Assembly: GCA_036013055.1 (NCBI GenBank)
Contig: DASCQM010000020.1
Location: forward strand, 124,001-188,000
Source of the DNA: SHYR01 sp036013055
Lineage (GTDB): Bacteria; Chloroflexota; Dehalococcoidia; UBA2979
Direction of reading: 5' to 3'
Length of the DNA stretch: 64,000 nt
Position 1 is the first letter of the stretch; every line of letters starts with the position of its first letter. This document shows positions 24,218-32,106 of this stretch, piece after piece. Position numbers and translations under genes: made by a program. Below the pieces are notes generated by a model. It had not been told where the DNA came from and did not search any database. It saw only the letters and a list, made by a program, of their open reading frames with translations.

Positions 24218-25939
24218 ATGCAACCGCTGCGGGTCGCGCTGGCGCAGATCAACACCACGATCGGTGACCTCAATGGCAACAGCGAGCTGATCCTCGACGC
24301 CGCGCGCCGAGCGACAGACGCGGGCGCGGACCTCGTCGCCTTCCCCGAGCTCGCGATCACGGGCTACCCACCCGAGGATCTGCTGATCCGCGCCGCCTTC
24401 ATCGACGATGCCGAGCGCGCCCTCGATGATCTCGCGAGCGCCGCAGCCGGCCTGCCGCCACTGATCGTCGGCTCGATTCACTTCGATCGCCACCTCTACA
24501 ACAGCGCGGCGGTGCTCCACGGCGGCGAGATCGTGGGGCGCTACCACAAGCACGAACTGCCGAACTACGGCGTCTTCGACGAGGTCCGCTACTTCCAGCC
24601 CGGCACCGAGGCGACCACCTTCCGCATCGGCGGCACGACCGTCGGCGTCACAATCTGCGAGGACATCTGGTTCCCCGGCGGCCCGATGCGTGAGCAGGCG
24701 CTCGCGGGCGCGCAGTTGATCGTCAACATCAACGCCTCGCCCTACCACCTCGGCAAGACCACCCAGCGCGAGCGCATGATCGCCACGCGCGCCACCGACA
24801 ACGCCGTGGCCGTGGCCTATGTGAACCAGGTCGGTGGCCAGGACGAACTGGTCTTCGACGGCCACTCCGTCATCTTCGACCCGGCCGGCGAGCCGATCGC
24901 GCGCGGGGCATCGATGGCCGAAGACCTCGTGATCTCCGACGTACCACTCGAACAGGTCGTGCAGACGCAGCTTCATGACCCGCGCGTGCGGCGCAACCGC
25001 ACCGTAGCGCACGAGGTCGCACCGATCGACGTCACTGATGCCGTCGATGAGCCGCGTACGCCGCTACCGGTCAGCGACGAGACGCCGCTCACCGGCCACG
25101 CCGAGACCTACGAAGCGCTGGTGCTCGGCACCCGCGACTACATCCGCAAGACGGGCTTCGAGAGCGCCTTCGTCGCCGTCTCGGGCGGCATCGACTCTGC
25201 GATCGTCGCGGCGATCGCCGTCGACGCGCTCGGGCCGGACCAGGTGACCGCGATCTCGTTGCCCTCGCGGTACTCCTCGGAAGGCTCGATTGCGGACGCG
25301 GTGGACCTCGCGGAGCGGCTCGGCATGCGTCTCGTCACGTTCCCGATCGAAGCCGCACACCAGGCCGCCATCGAGACGCTCGAGCGCGAGTTCGATGGCC
25401 GCGACGCCGGGACGGCGGAGGAGAACCTGCAGTCTCGCCTGCGTGGCCTGATGACGATGGCGATGTCCAACAGCGAGCCGCGCTCAATGGTGCTGACGAC
25501 CGGCAACAAGTCGGAATACGCGTGCGGCTACGCCACGCTCTACGGCGATATGGCGGGCGGGTTCGCGGTGATCAAGGACGTGCCGAAGACGCTCGTCTAC
25601 GAGCTGGCGCGCTATCGCAACACGGTCAGCGCGGTGATCCCCCAGCAGAGCATCGAAAAGCCGCCGTCCGCCGAACTGCGCCCCGACCAGCTCGACACCG
25701 ACTCGCTGCCCGAATACGACGTGCTCGACCCGATCCTCGAGGCCTACGTCGAGAACGACTTGCCCGCCGATGCAATCGTTGAGCTGGGCTTCGAGGCGGA
25801 GACGGTGCACCGCATCATCGACCTGGTGAATCGCAACGAGTACAAGCGGCGGCAGTCGCCGCCCGGCGTGAAGATCAGCACGCGCAACTTCGGCCGCGAT
25901 CGACGTTTGCCGCTCGCCAGCCGCTATCGCGGCTACTGA
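24218..25939 (+). CDS. nadE: Glutamine-dependent NAD+ synthetase
   Basis: A 573-residue two-domain enzyme. The N-terminal nitrilase-like glutaminase has the triad Glu in FPELAITGYPPEDL, Lys in YHKHELPNYGVFDE and Cys in VTICEDIWFPGG. The C-terminal synthetase has the ATP-binding P-loop VSGGIDSA and the LTTGNKSEYACGYATLYGDM segment that binds deamido-NAD. It amidates nicotinate adenine dinucleotide to NAD+. I chose the ATG at 24218 because GGAGG lies seven bases upstream; an ATG at 24200 is out of context. Confidence 0.97.
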   Translation: MQPLRVALAQINTTIGDLNGNSELILDAARRATDAGADLVAFPELAITGYPPEDLLIRAAFIDDAERALDDLASAAAGLPPLIVGSIHFDRHLYNSAAVLHGGEIVGRYHKHELPNYGVFDEVRYFQPGTEATTFRIGGTTVGVTICEDIWFPGGPMREQALAGAQLIVNINASPYHLGKTTQRERMIATRATDNAVAVAYVNQVGGQDELVFDGHSVIFDPAGEPIARGASMAEDLVISDVPLEQVVQTQLHDPRVRRNRTVAHEVAPIDVTDAVDEPRTPLPVSDETPLTGHAETYEALVLGTRDYIRKTGFESAFVAVSGGIDSAIVAAIAVDALGPDQVTAISLPSRYSSEGSIADAVDLAERLGMRLVTFPIEAAHQAAIETLEREFDGRDAGTAEENLQSRLRGLMTMAMSNSEPRSMVLTTGNKSEYACGYATLYGDMAGGFAVIKDVPKTLVYELARYRNTVSAVIPQQSIEKPPSAELRPDQLDTDSLPEYDVLDPILEAYVENDLPADAIVELGFEAETVHRIIDLVNRNEYKRRQSPPGVKISTRNFGRDRRLPLASRYRGY

Positions 25940-25965
25940 GCCGAGCCCTCGCGCCTCCGCCGCAG

Positions 25966-26379
25966 CTAACCACCCTCGGCGTCCGCGCCGCCGTCAGAAG
26001 CATCGCCGTCTTGCGCCGCGCTCTCGTCGATCAGGTTCGACATGCGCTGGCCGAGCGCCACGCTGAAGGTGTCGGCGGCGGTCTTCTGGATCCACGTCTC
26101 GAAGGCCTCGCGGACCGGCGCGTAGGCAGTCTCGATCTCGTCCTGCAGCGCCTGATTGTCACCTGCCGCCATGCGGGCACCCGAGATCTTCGCGAGCAGC
26201 GCCTCCAGCTTCGGTTGCAGCGCCTCGTAGAGGTCGTGAAACTGCTCGTCGCCTTCCGCGTGCCCGCGGTCCTTCATGATTTCGAGCGACCCCATCACCC
26301 ACGCGACGGTGCCCAGCACCGTCCCGACCTCCTCGCCGTCGAAGCGCAGCGCGAGGTGGCGACCGTCCGACGACGTCAC
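25966..26379 (-). CDS. Hypothetical protein, last gene of the ROK/DegT-like operon
   Basis: A 137-residue soluble, acidic protein, mostly helical in appearance, with a low-complexity acidic and Gly-rich tail (AAQDGDASDGGADAEGG). I recognise no family. Its GTG start overlaps the stop of the ROK-like gene (GTGA), so its translation is coupled. Function unknown. Confidence 0.7.
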   Translation of the reverse strand: MTSSDGRHLALRFDGEEVGTVLGTVAWVMGSLEIMKDRGHAEGDEQFHDLYEALQPKLEALLAKISGARMAAGDNQALQDEIETAYAPVREAFETWIQKTAADTFSVALGQRMSNLIDESAAQDGDASDGGADAEGG

Positions 26380-27146
26380 TGGCCCAGCCCGCCCTCGTAC
26401 GCGACGGTCTCCGCCAGCAGCAGCGCCCCGACCAGCGCGCCGCGCTCACCAAGGGCGGCCGGGACGACCTGTGGTCCGGGTGCGATCTCTTCGACGACCC
26501 GCTGTACCAGCGGCACCAGCCGCGCGAGTTCGTCGTCGGGGGCGTCGAGCACCACGACCTCGGGGTCGAGCAGCGCGGTCGCGTCCGCGATCACGCCGAC
26601 CGCCGTCTCGATCGCGTCGGCTGCATCATGCAGCGCTGGCGCTGCCGGAAGTGCGCCCGCGAATCCATGCGCGCCGCGCACCGGCCGCCCGCCGGCGAAG
26701 ACCGCCGCCGAGGGCTCACCACGCAGCGAGATGTAGAGCGCGTCGCTCGCCCCGCCCGCGGCACCCTGCCAGCGCTCGCCGGTCAGCGCCGCGACCGTGC
26801 GGCTCTCCGCGACGATCGGCGCGTCGATGTGACGGCGCAGCGCTTCGACGACCGCGAGGCCGTCCCACTGCGGCTGCCCGGTGCTGCGTACGAGCGTGCC
26901 GCTGATCGCGTCGATCGTGCCGGGGGCGGCGATGCCGATGCCGATCGCGGAACGGCGTGCACCATCCTGCGCGAAGAGCGTCGCGATGCGACCGCCTACC
27001 TCCCACGACCACGCGTCCTCATCGGCCAGCTCCGGCAGCGGCCATTCCTCGCGCTGCAGCGCCTGCTCGCCGCCCTGCTCGGCGATCAGCAGACGCAGCG
27101 TGTCCGCGGTGAAGTCGATCGCGACGAATACTGGCTCTGCGGCCAT
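26376..27146 (-). CDS. Degenerate ROK-family protein
   Basis: A 256-residue protein with the actin-like fold pattern of ROK sugar kinases: VAIDFTADTLRLLIAE at the N-terminus, then GIGIAAPGTIDAISGTL, as in the family GIGxPGxVD motif. The catalytic motif END(A)N is replaced by AESRTVAALTGE, so the catalytic Asp is Arg116. The Cys-rich zinc motif is absent. I infer that it is not a sugar kinase and may bind a ligand or act as a regulator, although no DNA-binding domain is present. Its start overlaps the stop of the upstream gene (ATGA). Confidence 0.72.
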   Translation of the reverse strand: MAAEPVFVAIDFTADTLRLLIAEQGGEQALQREEWPLPELADEDAWSWEVGGRIATLFAQDGARRSAIGIGIAAPGTIDAISGTLVRSTGQPQWDGLAVVEALRRHIDAPIVAESRTVAALTGERWQGAAGGASDALYISLRGEPSAAVFAGGRPVRGAHGFAGALPAAPALHDAADAIETAVGVIADATALLDPEVVVLDAPDDELARLVPLVQRVVEEIAPGPQVVPAALGERGALVGALLLAETVAYEGGLGQ

Positions 27147-28267
27147 CAGGCGGTCCGTTCCGTCGGCTCAGCCTCGCTCGCAGCTTCGATCTTACGCAAC
27201 GCGGCGGCGATGTCGCCCACGTCCGAGGGATGCTCGACCCCCGCCAGCGGGATCGCGATCAGCTCCTCGGGCAGTTTTGCGGTCGTCGCGAAGTCACGGT
27301 CGGTCAGCCGCGCGTCCTCGTCGCCGAGCGACTGACGGATACGCGGGTCGCGATGCAACGAAGGCCCCAGCACCTGCTCACAGGGGATGCCCTCCGCCTG
27401 CAACGCCGCGACGGTCTCCGCGATGGAGCGATGCCACAGCATCGAACGCAGGCGGACCACATAGGAGTCGTAGCCATGCCGGATCCAGCGCCCGTGGCTC
27501 ATCTTCTGCACACCCTTGATCCCGCGTAGCTGCTCCGTGAGCTGCCATGCCGCCTCGCGGCGCACTTGCAGCGAATGATCGGACTGTCGCAGCTCCGAGA
27601 CCGCCACGGCGAACGCTTGCGGATCGAGCGCGCTCGCCTGCGCATCCCGGGCGGCCCGCACCTCGTCGGCCACGGCCTCACCGACGAGCACGACACCGCC
27701 AGTCGCGCCGCCGCCGGTCAGGATGTGACCGTCGCCGAAGCCCATTGCCGCCGCATGACCGAGCCCGCCGACGGGATTTCCGGCGAACGACGCGCCGAGC
27801 GACTCGCTCATGTCCTCGATGATCGCCAGGCTCTCGTTCTCGGTCAGTCGCACGATGTCGGTCATCGTCGTCGCGTGCCCGAAGGCGTGCGTGACGATCA
27901 CGCCCTTCGTCGCCTCCGACTTCGCCCGCGCGAAGCCGCGCGCCGAGAGGTTCACGGCTTCCGGGTCAACATCGCCGGGCACCGCCGTCAGGCCCGCCGC
28001 GATCACCGCCTCGGCGGCAGTCTCGCCGCGCAGCGTCGGCACCACGATCTCGCCCTCGCTGATGCGCACGGCCGCGAGCGCGAGCGCCAGTGCATCAAGC
28101 CGGCCGCCGCAGGCGATCGCGATGCGCTGGCCACCGTAGGCGGCGGTCAGCTCCGCCTCGAAGGCCTCGATGGGGGCGGCATCGTCGGCTGCAGCGGGCG
28201 CGACGTACTGCGGGTACGGAGTGTCGCGCACGGGCGAGCCACCATCGATCGCGAGCGCGTCACTCAT
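27146..28267 (-). CDS. DegT/DnrJ/EryC1-fold protein lacking the PLP lysine
   Basis: A 373-residue protein of aspartate-aminotransferase fold type I. The Asp that binds the PLP ring nitrogen is kept in LAIIEDMSESLGA (D152), and GNPVGGLGHAAAMGF matches the family. Where the Schiff-base Lys should be, the sequence reads GDGHILTGGGATGG, so His181 stands in for it. His at this position is known in the ColD- and E1-type 3-dehydratases, which use PLP without a covalent lysine. No sugar biosynthesis genes are near. The start is ATG 28267; no strong ribosome-binding site is visible. It is the first gene of a coupled trio. Confidence 0.78.
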   Translation of the reverse strand: MSDALAIDGGSPVRDTPYPQYVAPAAADDAAPIEAFEAELTAAYGGQRIAIACGGRLDALALALAAVRISEGEIVVPTLRGETAAEAVIAAGLTAVPGDVDPEAVNLSARGFARAKSEATKGVIVTHAFGHATTMTDIVRLTENESLAIIEDMSESLGASFAGNPVGGLGHAAAMGFGDGHILTGGGATGGVVLVGEAVADEVRAARDAQASALDPQAFAVAVSELRQSDHSLQVRREAAWQLTEQLRGIKGVQKMSHGRWIRHGYDSYVVRLRSMLWHRSIAETVAALQAEGIPCEQVLGPSLHRDPRIRQSLGDEDARLTDRDFATTAKLPEELIAIPLAGVEHPSDVGDIAAALRKIEAASEAEPTERTA

Positions 28268-28366
28268 CGGGCTTGTCTCATTCGAATCAGCATGGGCGCG
28301 AGCGTACGAGACCCGAACGCGCTCGCGCAAAACGCAGCCGGTGCTGCGGTGTGGCAAGGTGACGGG

Positions 28367-29248
28367 ATGAACGGACAAATCGACTCGATCGCCGTGATCG
28401 GCGCCGGCCGCCTCGGCAGTTCGCTCGCCGTGGCGCTCGATGCGGCGGCCTACCCGACACACGCGATCGCCAGCCGCGATCCGGCGTCGGCGGAGGCGCT
28501 CGCGGGCCGGCTCGGCGACTGGGCGAACGCGATGACGTCCGCCGAGGCAGTCGAGGCGAGTGACCTCGTCTTCCTCACTGTTCCGGACGCGGAGATCGCG
28601 CCGCTGGTCGCCTCCCTGTCGTGGCGGAAGGGCCAAGCGGTCGTGCATTGCAGCGGCGCGCTCGGCCTCGACGTGCTCGCACCCGCCACCGAGGCAGGCG
28701 CGATCGCCGGCTGCTTCCACCCGCTGCAGACGTTCCCCTCGCGCGATGGTGAGTCGTGGCGGTTCGAAGATGTCGCCTGCGGCATCGAGGGTGCCGACCC
28801 GCTCGGTGCGGCGCTGGAGCTGCTCGCGGGCGACCTCGGGGCCAGCGTCGTGCGGCTGGAGGGTGTCGACCGCGGCCTCTACCACGCCGCGGCGGTCTTC
28901 AGCAGCAACTACACGGTCGCCGTCGCTGCCGCCGCGCAGCGTGCGTGGACGCTCGCCGGTCTGCCGACGGAGCAGGCGCAGTCCGCGCTCTCGCCGCTCC
29001 AGCTCGCCGCCTCACGCAACGTCGCGGGCAACGATCTCGTCGATGCGCTCACCGGCCCGATCGCACGCGGCGACATCGCCACCGTCGAACGGCAGCTCAG
29101 CGCCCTCGATGCACTCGACGCCGGCGCGGACGCTGGTGCCGAGCTGGGCCGGCTCTACCGACAGCTCGGCAGCGAACTGCTTAGGCTTGAGCTCGGCCAT
29201 GCGCCCGACGTGCTGGAACGTCTGCGCTCGCTGCTCGGCGCTTCATGA
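28367..29248 (+). CDS. Rossmann-fold/DUF2520 protein
   Basis: A 293-residue protein. The N-terminal nucleotide-binding motif is AVIGAGRLGSSLAVAL. The segment VVHCSGALGLDVL and GCFHPLQTFPS are highly typical of the Rossmann-like plus DUF2520 family, which is often encoded beside pantothenate genes in other bacteria. Here it sits 14 bp before folP. It is likely an NAD(P)-dependent reductase; the substrate is unknown. AAGGTG precedes the ATG. Confidence 0.88.
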   Translation: MNGQIDSIAVIGAGRLGSSLAVALDAAAYPTHAIASRDPASAEALAGRLGDWANAMTSAEAVEASDLVFLTVPDAEIAPLVASLSWRKGQAVVHCSGALGLDVLAPATEAGAIAGCFHPLQTFPSRDGESWRFEDVACGIEGADPLGAALELLAGDLGASVVRLEGVDRGLYHAAAVFSSNYTVAVAAAAQRAWTLAGLPTEQAQSALSPLQLAASRNVAGNDLVDALTGPIARGDIATVERQLSALDALDAGADAGAELGRLYRQLGSELLRLELGHAPDVLERLRSLLGAS

Positions 29249-29261
29249 AGCCGGACGCGTC

Positions 29262-30119
29262 GTGAGACTCCAGCTCGGTGAGCACGTGATCGACTGCACC
29301 AACCGCGCCGCGATCATGGGCATCCTCAACGTCTCCGACGACTCGCCGGTCGCCGCCGCGATCGTCGATGCGTCAGCCGCACGCGATCGCGGTATCGAGC
29401 TGCAGCGGCAGGGCGCGGAGATCATCGATGTCGGCGCGCACTCGACGGCAGCGGGCGCGCGTGAGCTCAGCGCGCAGGAGGAGATTGAGCGCGTCTGCCC
29501 GGTGATCGAGGCGTTGAGCGCGGCGGGCATCGCCACCTCCATCGACACGTGGAGCGCCGAGGTCGCGCGTGCCGCCGCCGAATCTGGCGTGAACCTGCTG
29601 AACGACGTCACCGGCTTCGCCGACCCCGCGATGGCGGCGGTCGCCGTCGATCACCAGTTACCCGCCGTCGTGATGCACATGCGCGGCGACCCGAAGCGCA
29701 ACGCCGAGGTCGATCAGCACTACGACGACATCGCGACCGAGGTGCGCGCCTACCTGATCGACCGCGCCTCGGCGCTTGAGGCGACGGGCAGCGGCCAGGT
29801 CTGGCTCGACCCCGGTTTCGCGTTCGCGAAGTCGGCGCAGGACAACGTGCGCCTGCTCGATGGCCTGCCGGCGCTCGTGGCGACCGGCTACCCGGTGCTC
29901 GTCTCGGCCTCGCGCAAAGGCTTCCTCGGCGAGCTGCTCGGGCGCGGCGACGACCAGCAGGCTGCCGGCATCCTCGAAGCCACAGTCGCCTTCAATGTGC
30001 TCGCCGCCCGGCATGGCGCGCACGTCGTGCGTGTGCATGACGTCGAAGTCATCGCCGACGCGCTCAAGGTCGAAGGCGCGATTCGCGCGACGCTCGACGG
30101 CCAGCCAGACCGCCGCTAA
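29262..30119 (+). CDS. folP: Dihydropteroate synthase family protein with an atypical loop 1
   Basis: A 285-residue TIM barrel. Family features are AIMGILNV (N23), EIIDVGAHST, SIDTW (D95), LLNDVTGFADPAM (N114), VVMHMRGDPK, SASRKGFLG (K219) and HVVRVHD (R257, H259). The usual loop 1, TPDSFSDGG, reads SDDSPVAAA, and STRPG reads STAAG. The enzyme normally joins p-aminobenzoate to the pterin diphosphate in folate synthesis. The changes may alter substrate choice or sulfonamide binding. GTG start. Its stop overlaps the convergent MFS stop by 4 bp. Confidence 0.82.
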   Translation: MRLQLGEHVIDCTNRAAIMGILNVSDDSPVAAAIVDASAARDRGIELQRQGAEIIDVGAHSTAAGARELSAQEEIERVCPVIEALSAAGIATSIDTWSAEVARAAAESGVNLLNDVTGFADPAMAAVAVDHQLPAVVMHMRGDPKRNAEVDQHYDDIATEVRAYLIDRASALEATGSGQVWLDPGFAFAKSAQDNVRLLDGLPALVATGYPVLVSASRKGFLGELLGRGDDQQAAGILEATVAFNVLAARHGAHVVRVHDVEVIADALKVEGAIRATLDGQPDRR

Positions 30120-31504
30120 CTGCCGCCGCCCGCGACGATGTCGGCCGCCGCCGCATCCGCTCTCGCTCGCTCCTCGGAGATCTCGAGCGACTGGAACGCG
30201 TCCCGATAGATCATCGTGGAGATCACGTAGCAGCCCGCCATGATCAGGAACGGCGTCGTGAAGTCACCGCTGTCGAGCAGTCGCGACCCGATCCAGATCG
30301 CGATCGCGCTCATCGCGCCGCCGACGGCGATCTCGATGCCAGTGTTCGTCGCACGCTCTCGCGCGTCGAGCACCTCCATGTTGAAGGCATCATCGAGCGG
30401 GCCGCTCATGCGGAAGATCGTGGTCCGTCCGACGTAGGAGGCACCGACCAGAAGGATCACGAGCTGCCCCTCGCCCATCCAGAGCGGCAGCACGCCCATG
30501 CCGATCACAAACGGCACGGCGAGCAGCCGGGTCGCGACGATCGCATCGACCTTCAGCATGCGTGATGCGAGCAGCGGAACCAGCAACGTCGCCGCTGCAA
30601 GACCCAGCTCGCCGGCGGCGAACATGAAGCTGAGCCCCGTCTCCTCGATATGCAGATGGCCCTCGTGGAACGCGACCGCGAAGAGCGGCCCGACCGCGCC
30701 ATAGCCGAAGGAGACGATCCCGCTGGTGAGCACGAAGAACGCAATGCGCCGCCGATGCGTGACACCCGCCATCAATCGGCCCGGACGCCACTGCGCGACA
30801 CGCGACTGCCCGGTATCCGGTGGGCTCACCCGCGCGAGGTCCTCGTCGGGGCGCTCTTCCGCCTCGAAGGTACGCAGCATGAACGCCGGGATCAGCGAGA
30901 GGAACCAGAGCGCGAGCCCCGCATAGGTGGCGATGCGGTAAGCGTCGACCTTGCCGACGGAATCGATCAGCAGTGCGGGAATCAGCCCTGCAAGCAGCGC
31001 CCCGGTCATCGCCGAGAACGTGCGCAGACTGCCGGCGACCGCGAAGAGGTGCACGCGCTCCTCGCGCTTGCTGTTCTCCGCCATGAAGGCGGGCTCGGCG
31101 GTGTGGTGCAGGTTTCCGAAGAACGCGCCGAACGCCGGGACGGCGAGCAACATCGCTTCGCTACGGGTGCTGATCTGCACCAGCCCGAGGATCGCGCCCA
31201 TGCCATCGCCGAGGATGAACGAGGTCTTCCGCCCCCAGCGGTCGGAGGCCAGTCCGGCGGGCACGGCCGTCGCCGCACGCGCAATCCCCTGCACCACAAG
31301 ACGCAGGCCGATGAACTTGATATCGAACCCGATCGCCAGCAGATACAGATTGAACAGGATCTCCCACGACCCGTGGATCATGTCCATGCCGATCACGTGC
31401 AGGACGTAGAGATTCGCGTTGCGGCTGAACTGCCGCGTCTTCGACAGATACTCGTCGAGGAATGCGCGCACCGCGCCACCGGCTGTTCGATCGGTCGATT
31501 GCAT
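30116..31504 (-). CDS. MFS transporter under likely SoxR control
   Basis: A 462-residue transporter with about twelve helices. The loop 2-3 motif GLASDRWGRKTSF is the MFS signature. An upstream TTG at 31531 overlaps the -10 box, so the ATG at 31504 (MQSTDRT...) is the workable start. It is divergent from soxR. Efflux of redox-active compounds would fit that regulation. A Lys/Arg-poor, Ala-rich C-terminus follows the last helix. Confidence 0.85.
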   Translation of the reverse strand: MQSTDRTAGGAVRAFLDEYLSKTRQFSRNANLYVLHVIGMDMIHGSWEILFNLYLLAIGFDIKFIGLRLVVQGIARAATAVPAGLASDRWGRKTSFILGDGMGAILGLVQISTRSEAMLLAVPAFGAFFGNLHHTAEPAFMAENSKREERVHLFAVAGSLRTFSAMTGALLAGLIPALLIDSVGKVDAYRIATYAGLALWFLSLIPAFMLRTFEAEERPDEDLARVSPPDTGQSRVAQWRPGRLMAGVTHRRRIAFFVLTSGIVSFGYGAVGPLFAVAFHEGHLHIEETGLSFMFAAGELGLAAATLLVPLLASRMLKVDAIVATRLLAVPFVIGMGVLPLWMGEGQLVILLVGASYVGRTTIFRMSGPLDDAFNMEVLDARERATNTGIEIAVGGAMSAIAIWIGSRLLDSGDFTTPFLIMAGCYVISTMIYRDAFQSLEISEERARADAAAADIVAGGGS

Positions 31505-31529
31505 CGCATCACTTTCGTTGTGTTGCGCC

Positions 31530-31560
31530 AAGATAGAACTTCAAGCGCACTTCAAGTCAA
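31530..31560 (-). promoter_or_regulatory. MerR-type promoter with a SoxR box in the spacer
   Basis: On the minus strand TTGACT (31560-31555) and TATCTT (31535-31530) are 19 bp apart, the over-long spacing typical of MerR-family targets. The spacer region contains ACTTCAAGCGCACTTCAAGT (31538-31557 on the plus strand), which matches the enterobacterial SoxR box at about 12 of 18 positions in register. It drives the MFS gene and lies immediately upstream of soxR. Confidence 0.75.
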
Positions 31561-31578
31561 GCCTGTAACCTGACGGCC

Positions 31579-32070
31579 ATGACAACCATGGCGCTCACCG
31601 ATCACCTCACCGTCGGCGAACTCGCTCAGCGTGCGGGCGTCGCCACCTCCACGCTGCGCTTCTACGAGTCGAAGGGCCTGATCGGGGCGCAGCGCACGGA
31701 GGGCAACCAGCGCCGCTTCCCGCGCGCCACGCTTCGTCGCGTCGCCGTGATCCGCGCGGCGCAGACGATCGGGCTCTCGCTCGACGAGATTCAGCAGTCG
31801 CTGGCCACGCTGCCCGACGAGCGCACTCCGACCGCCCGCGACTGGACCCGGCTCTCGCGCTCGTGGCGCGGTCAACTCGACGACCGCATCGCAGAACTCG
31901 AGCAGCTCCGCGACAGCCTCGCGAGCTGTATCGGCTGCGGCTGCCTCTCGCTGACCGGTTGCGCGCTCTTCAACAGCGGTGACCGCATCGCGGAACGCGG
32001 TGCGGGCGCCCGCTTCCTGCTCGGCGATCGTCCGGGCACCGGAACCGACGACGACGACGACGACGAGTAG
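31579..32070 (+). CDS. soxR: Redox-sensitive transcriptional activator SoxR
   Basis: A 163-residue MerR-family regulator. The winged helix-turn-helix is VGELAQRAGVATSTLRFYES, followed by a dimerisation helix. The [2Fe-2S] cluster motif CIGCGCLSLTGC gives Cys117, 120, 122 and 128 with the exact CX2CXCX5C spacing of SoxR. An unusual tail of six Asp and one Glu ends the protein. It should sense redox-cycling compounds and activate the divergent MFS gene through the box between them. A second ATG at 31588 is a possible start. Confidence 0.95.
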   Translation: MTTMALTDHLTVGELAQRAGVATSTLRFYESKGLIGAQRTEGNQRRFPRATLRRVAVIRAAQTIGLSLDEIQQSLATLPDERTPTARDWTRLSRSWRGQLDDRIAELEQLRDSLASCIGCGCLSLTGCALFNSGDRIAERGAGARFLLGDRPGTGTDDDDDDE

Positions 32071-32106
32071 CGCGACAGCGGGCGTGCTCGCCGCTATTCT
32101 CCGCGC

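Noticed and set aside
26376..27146. Functional glucokinase
   Set aside because: The catalytic Asp is replaced by Arg and the zinc-binding cysteines are absent.
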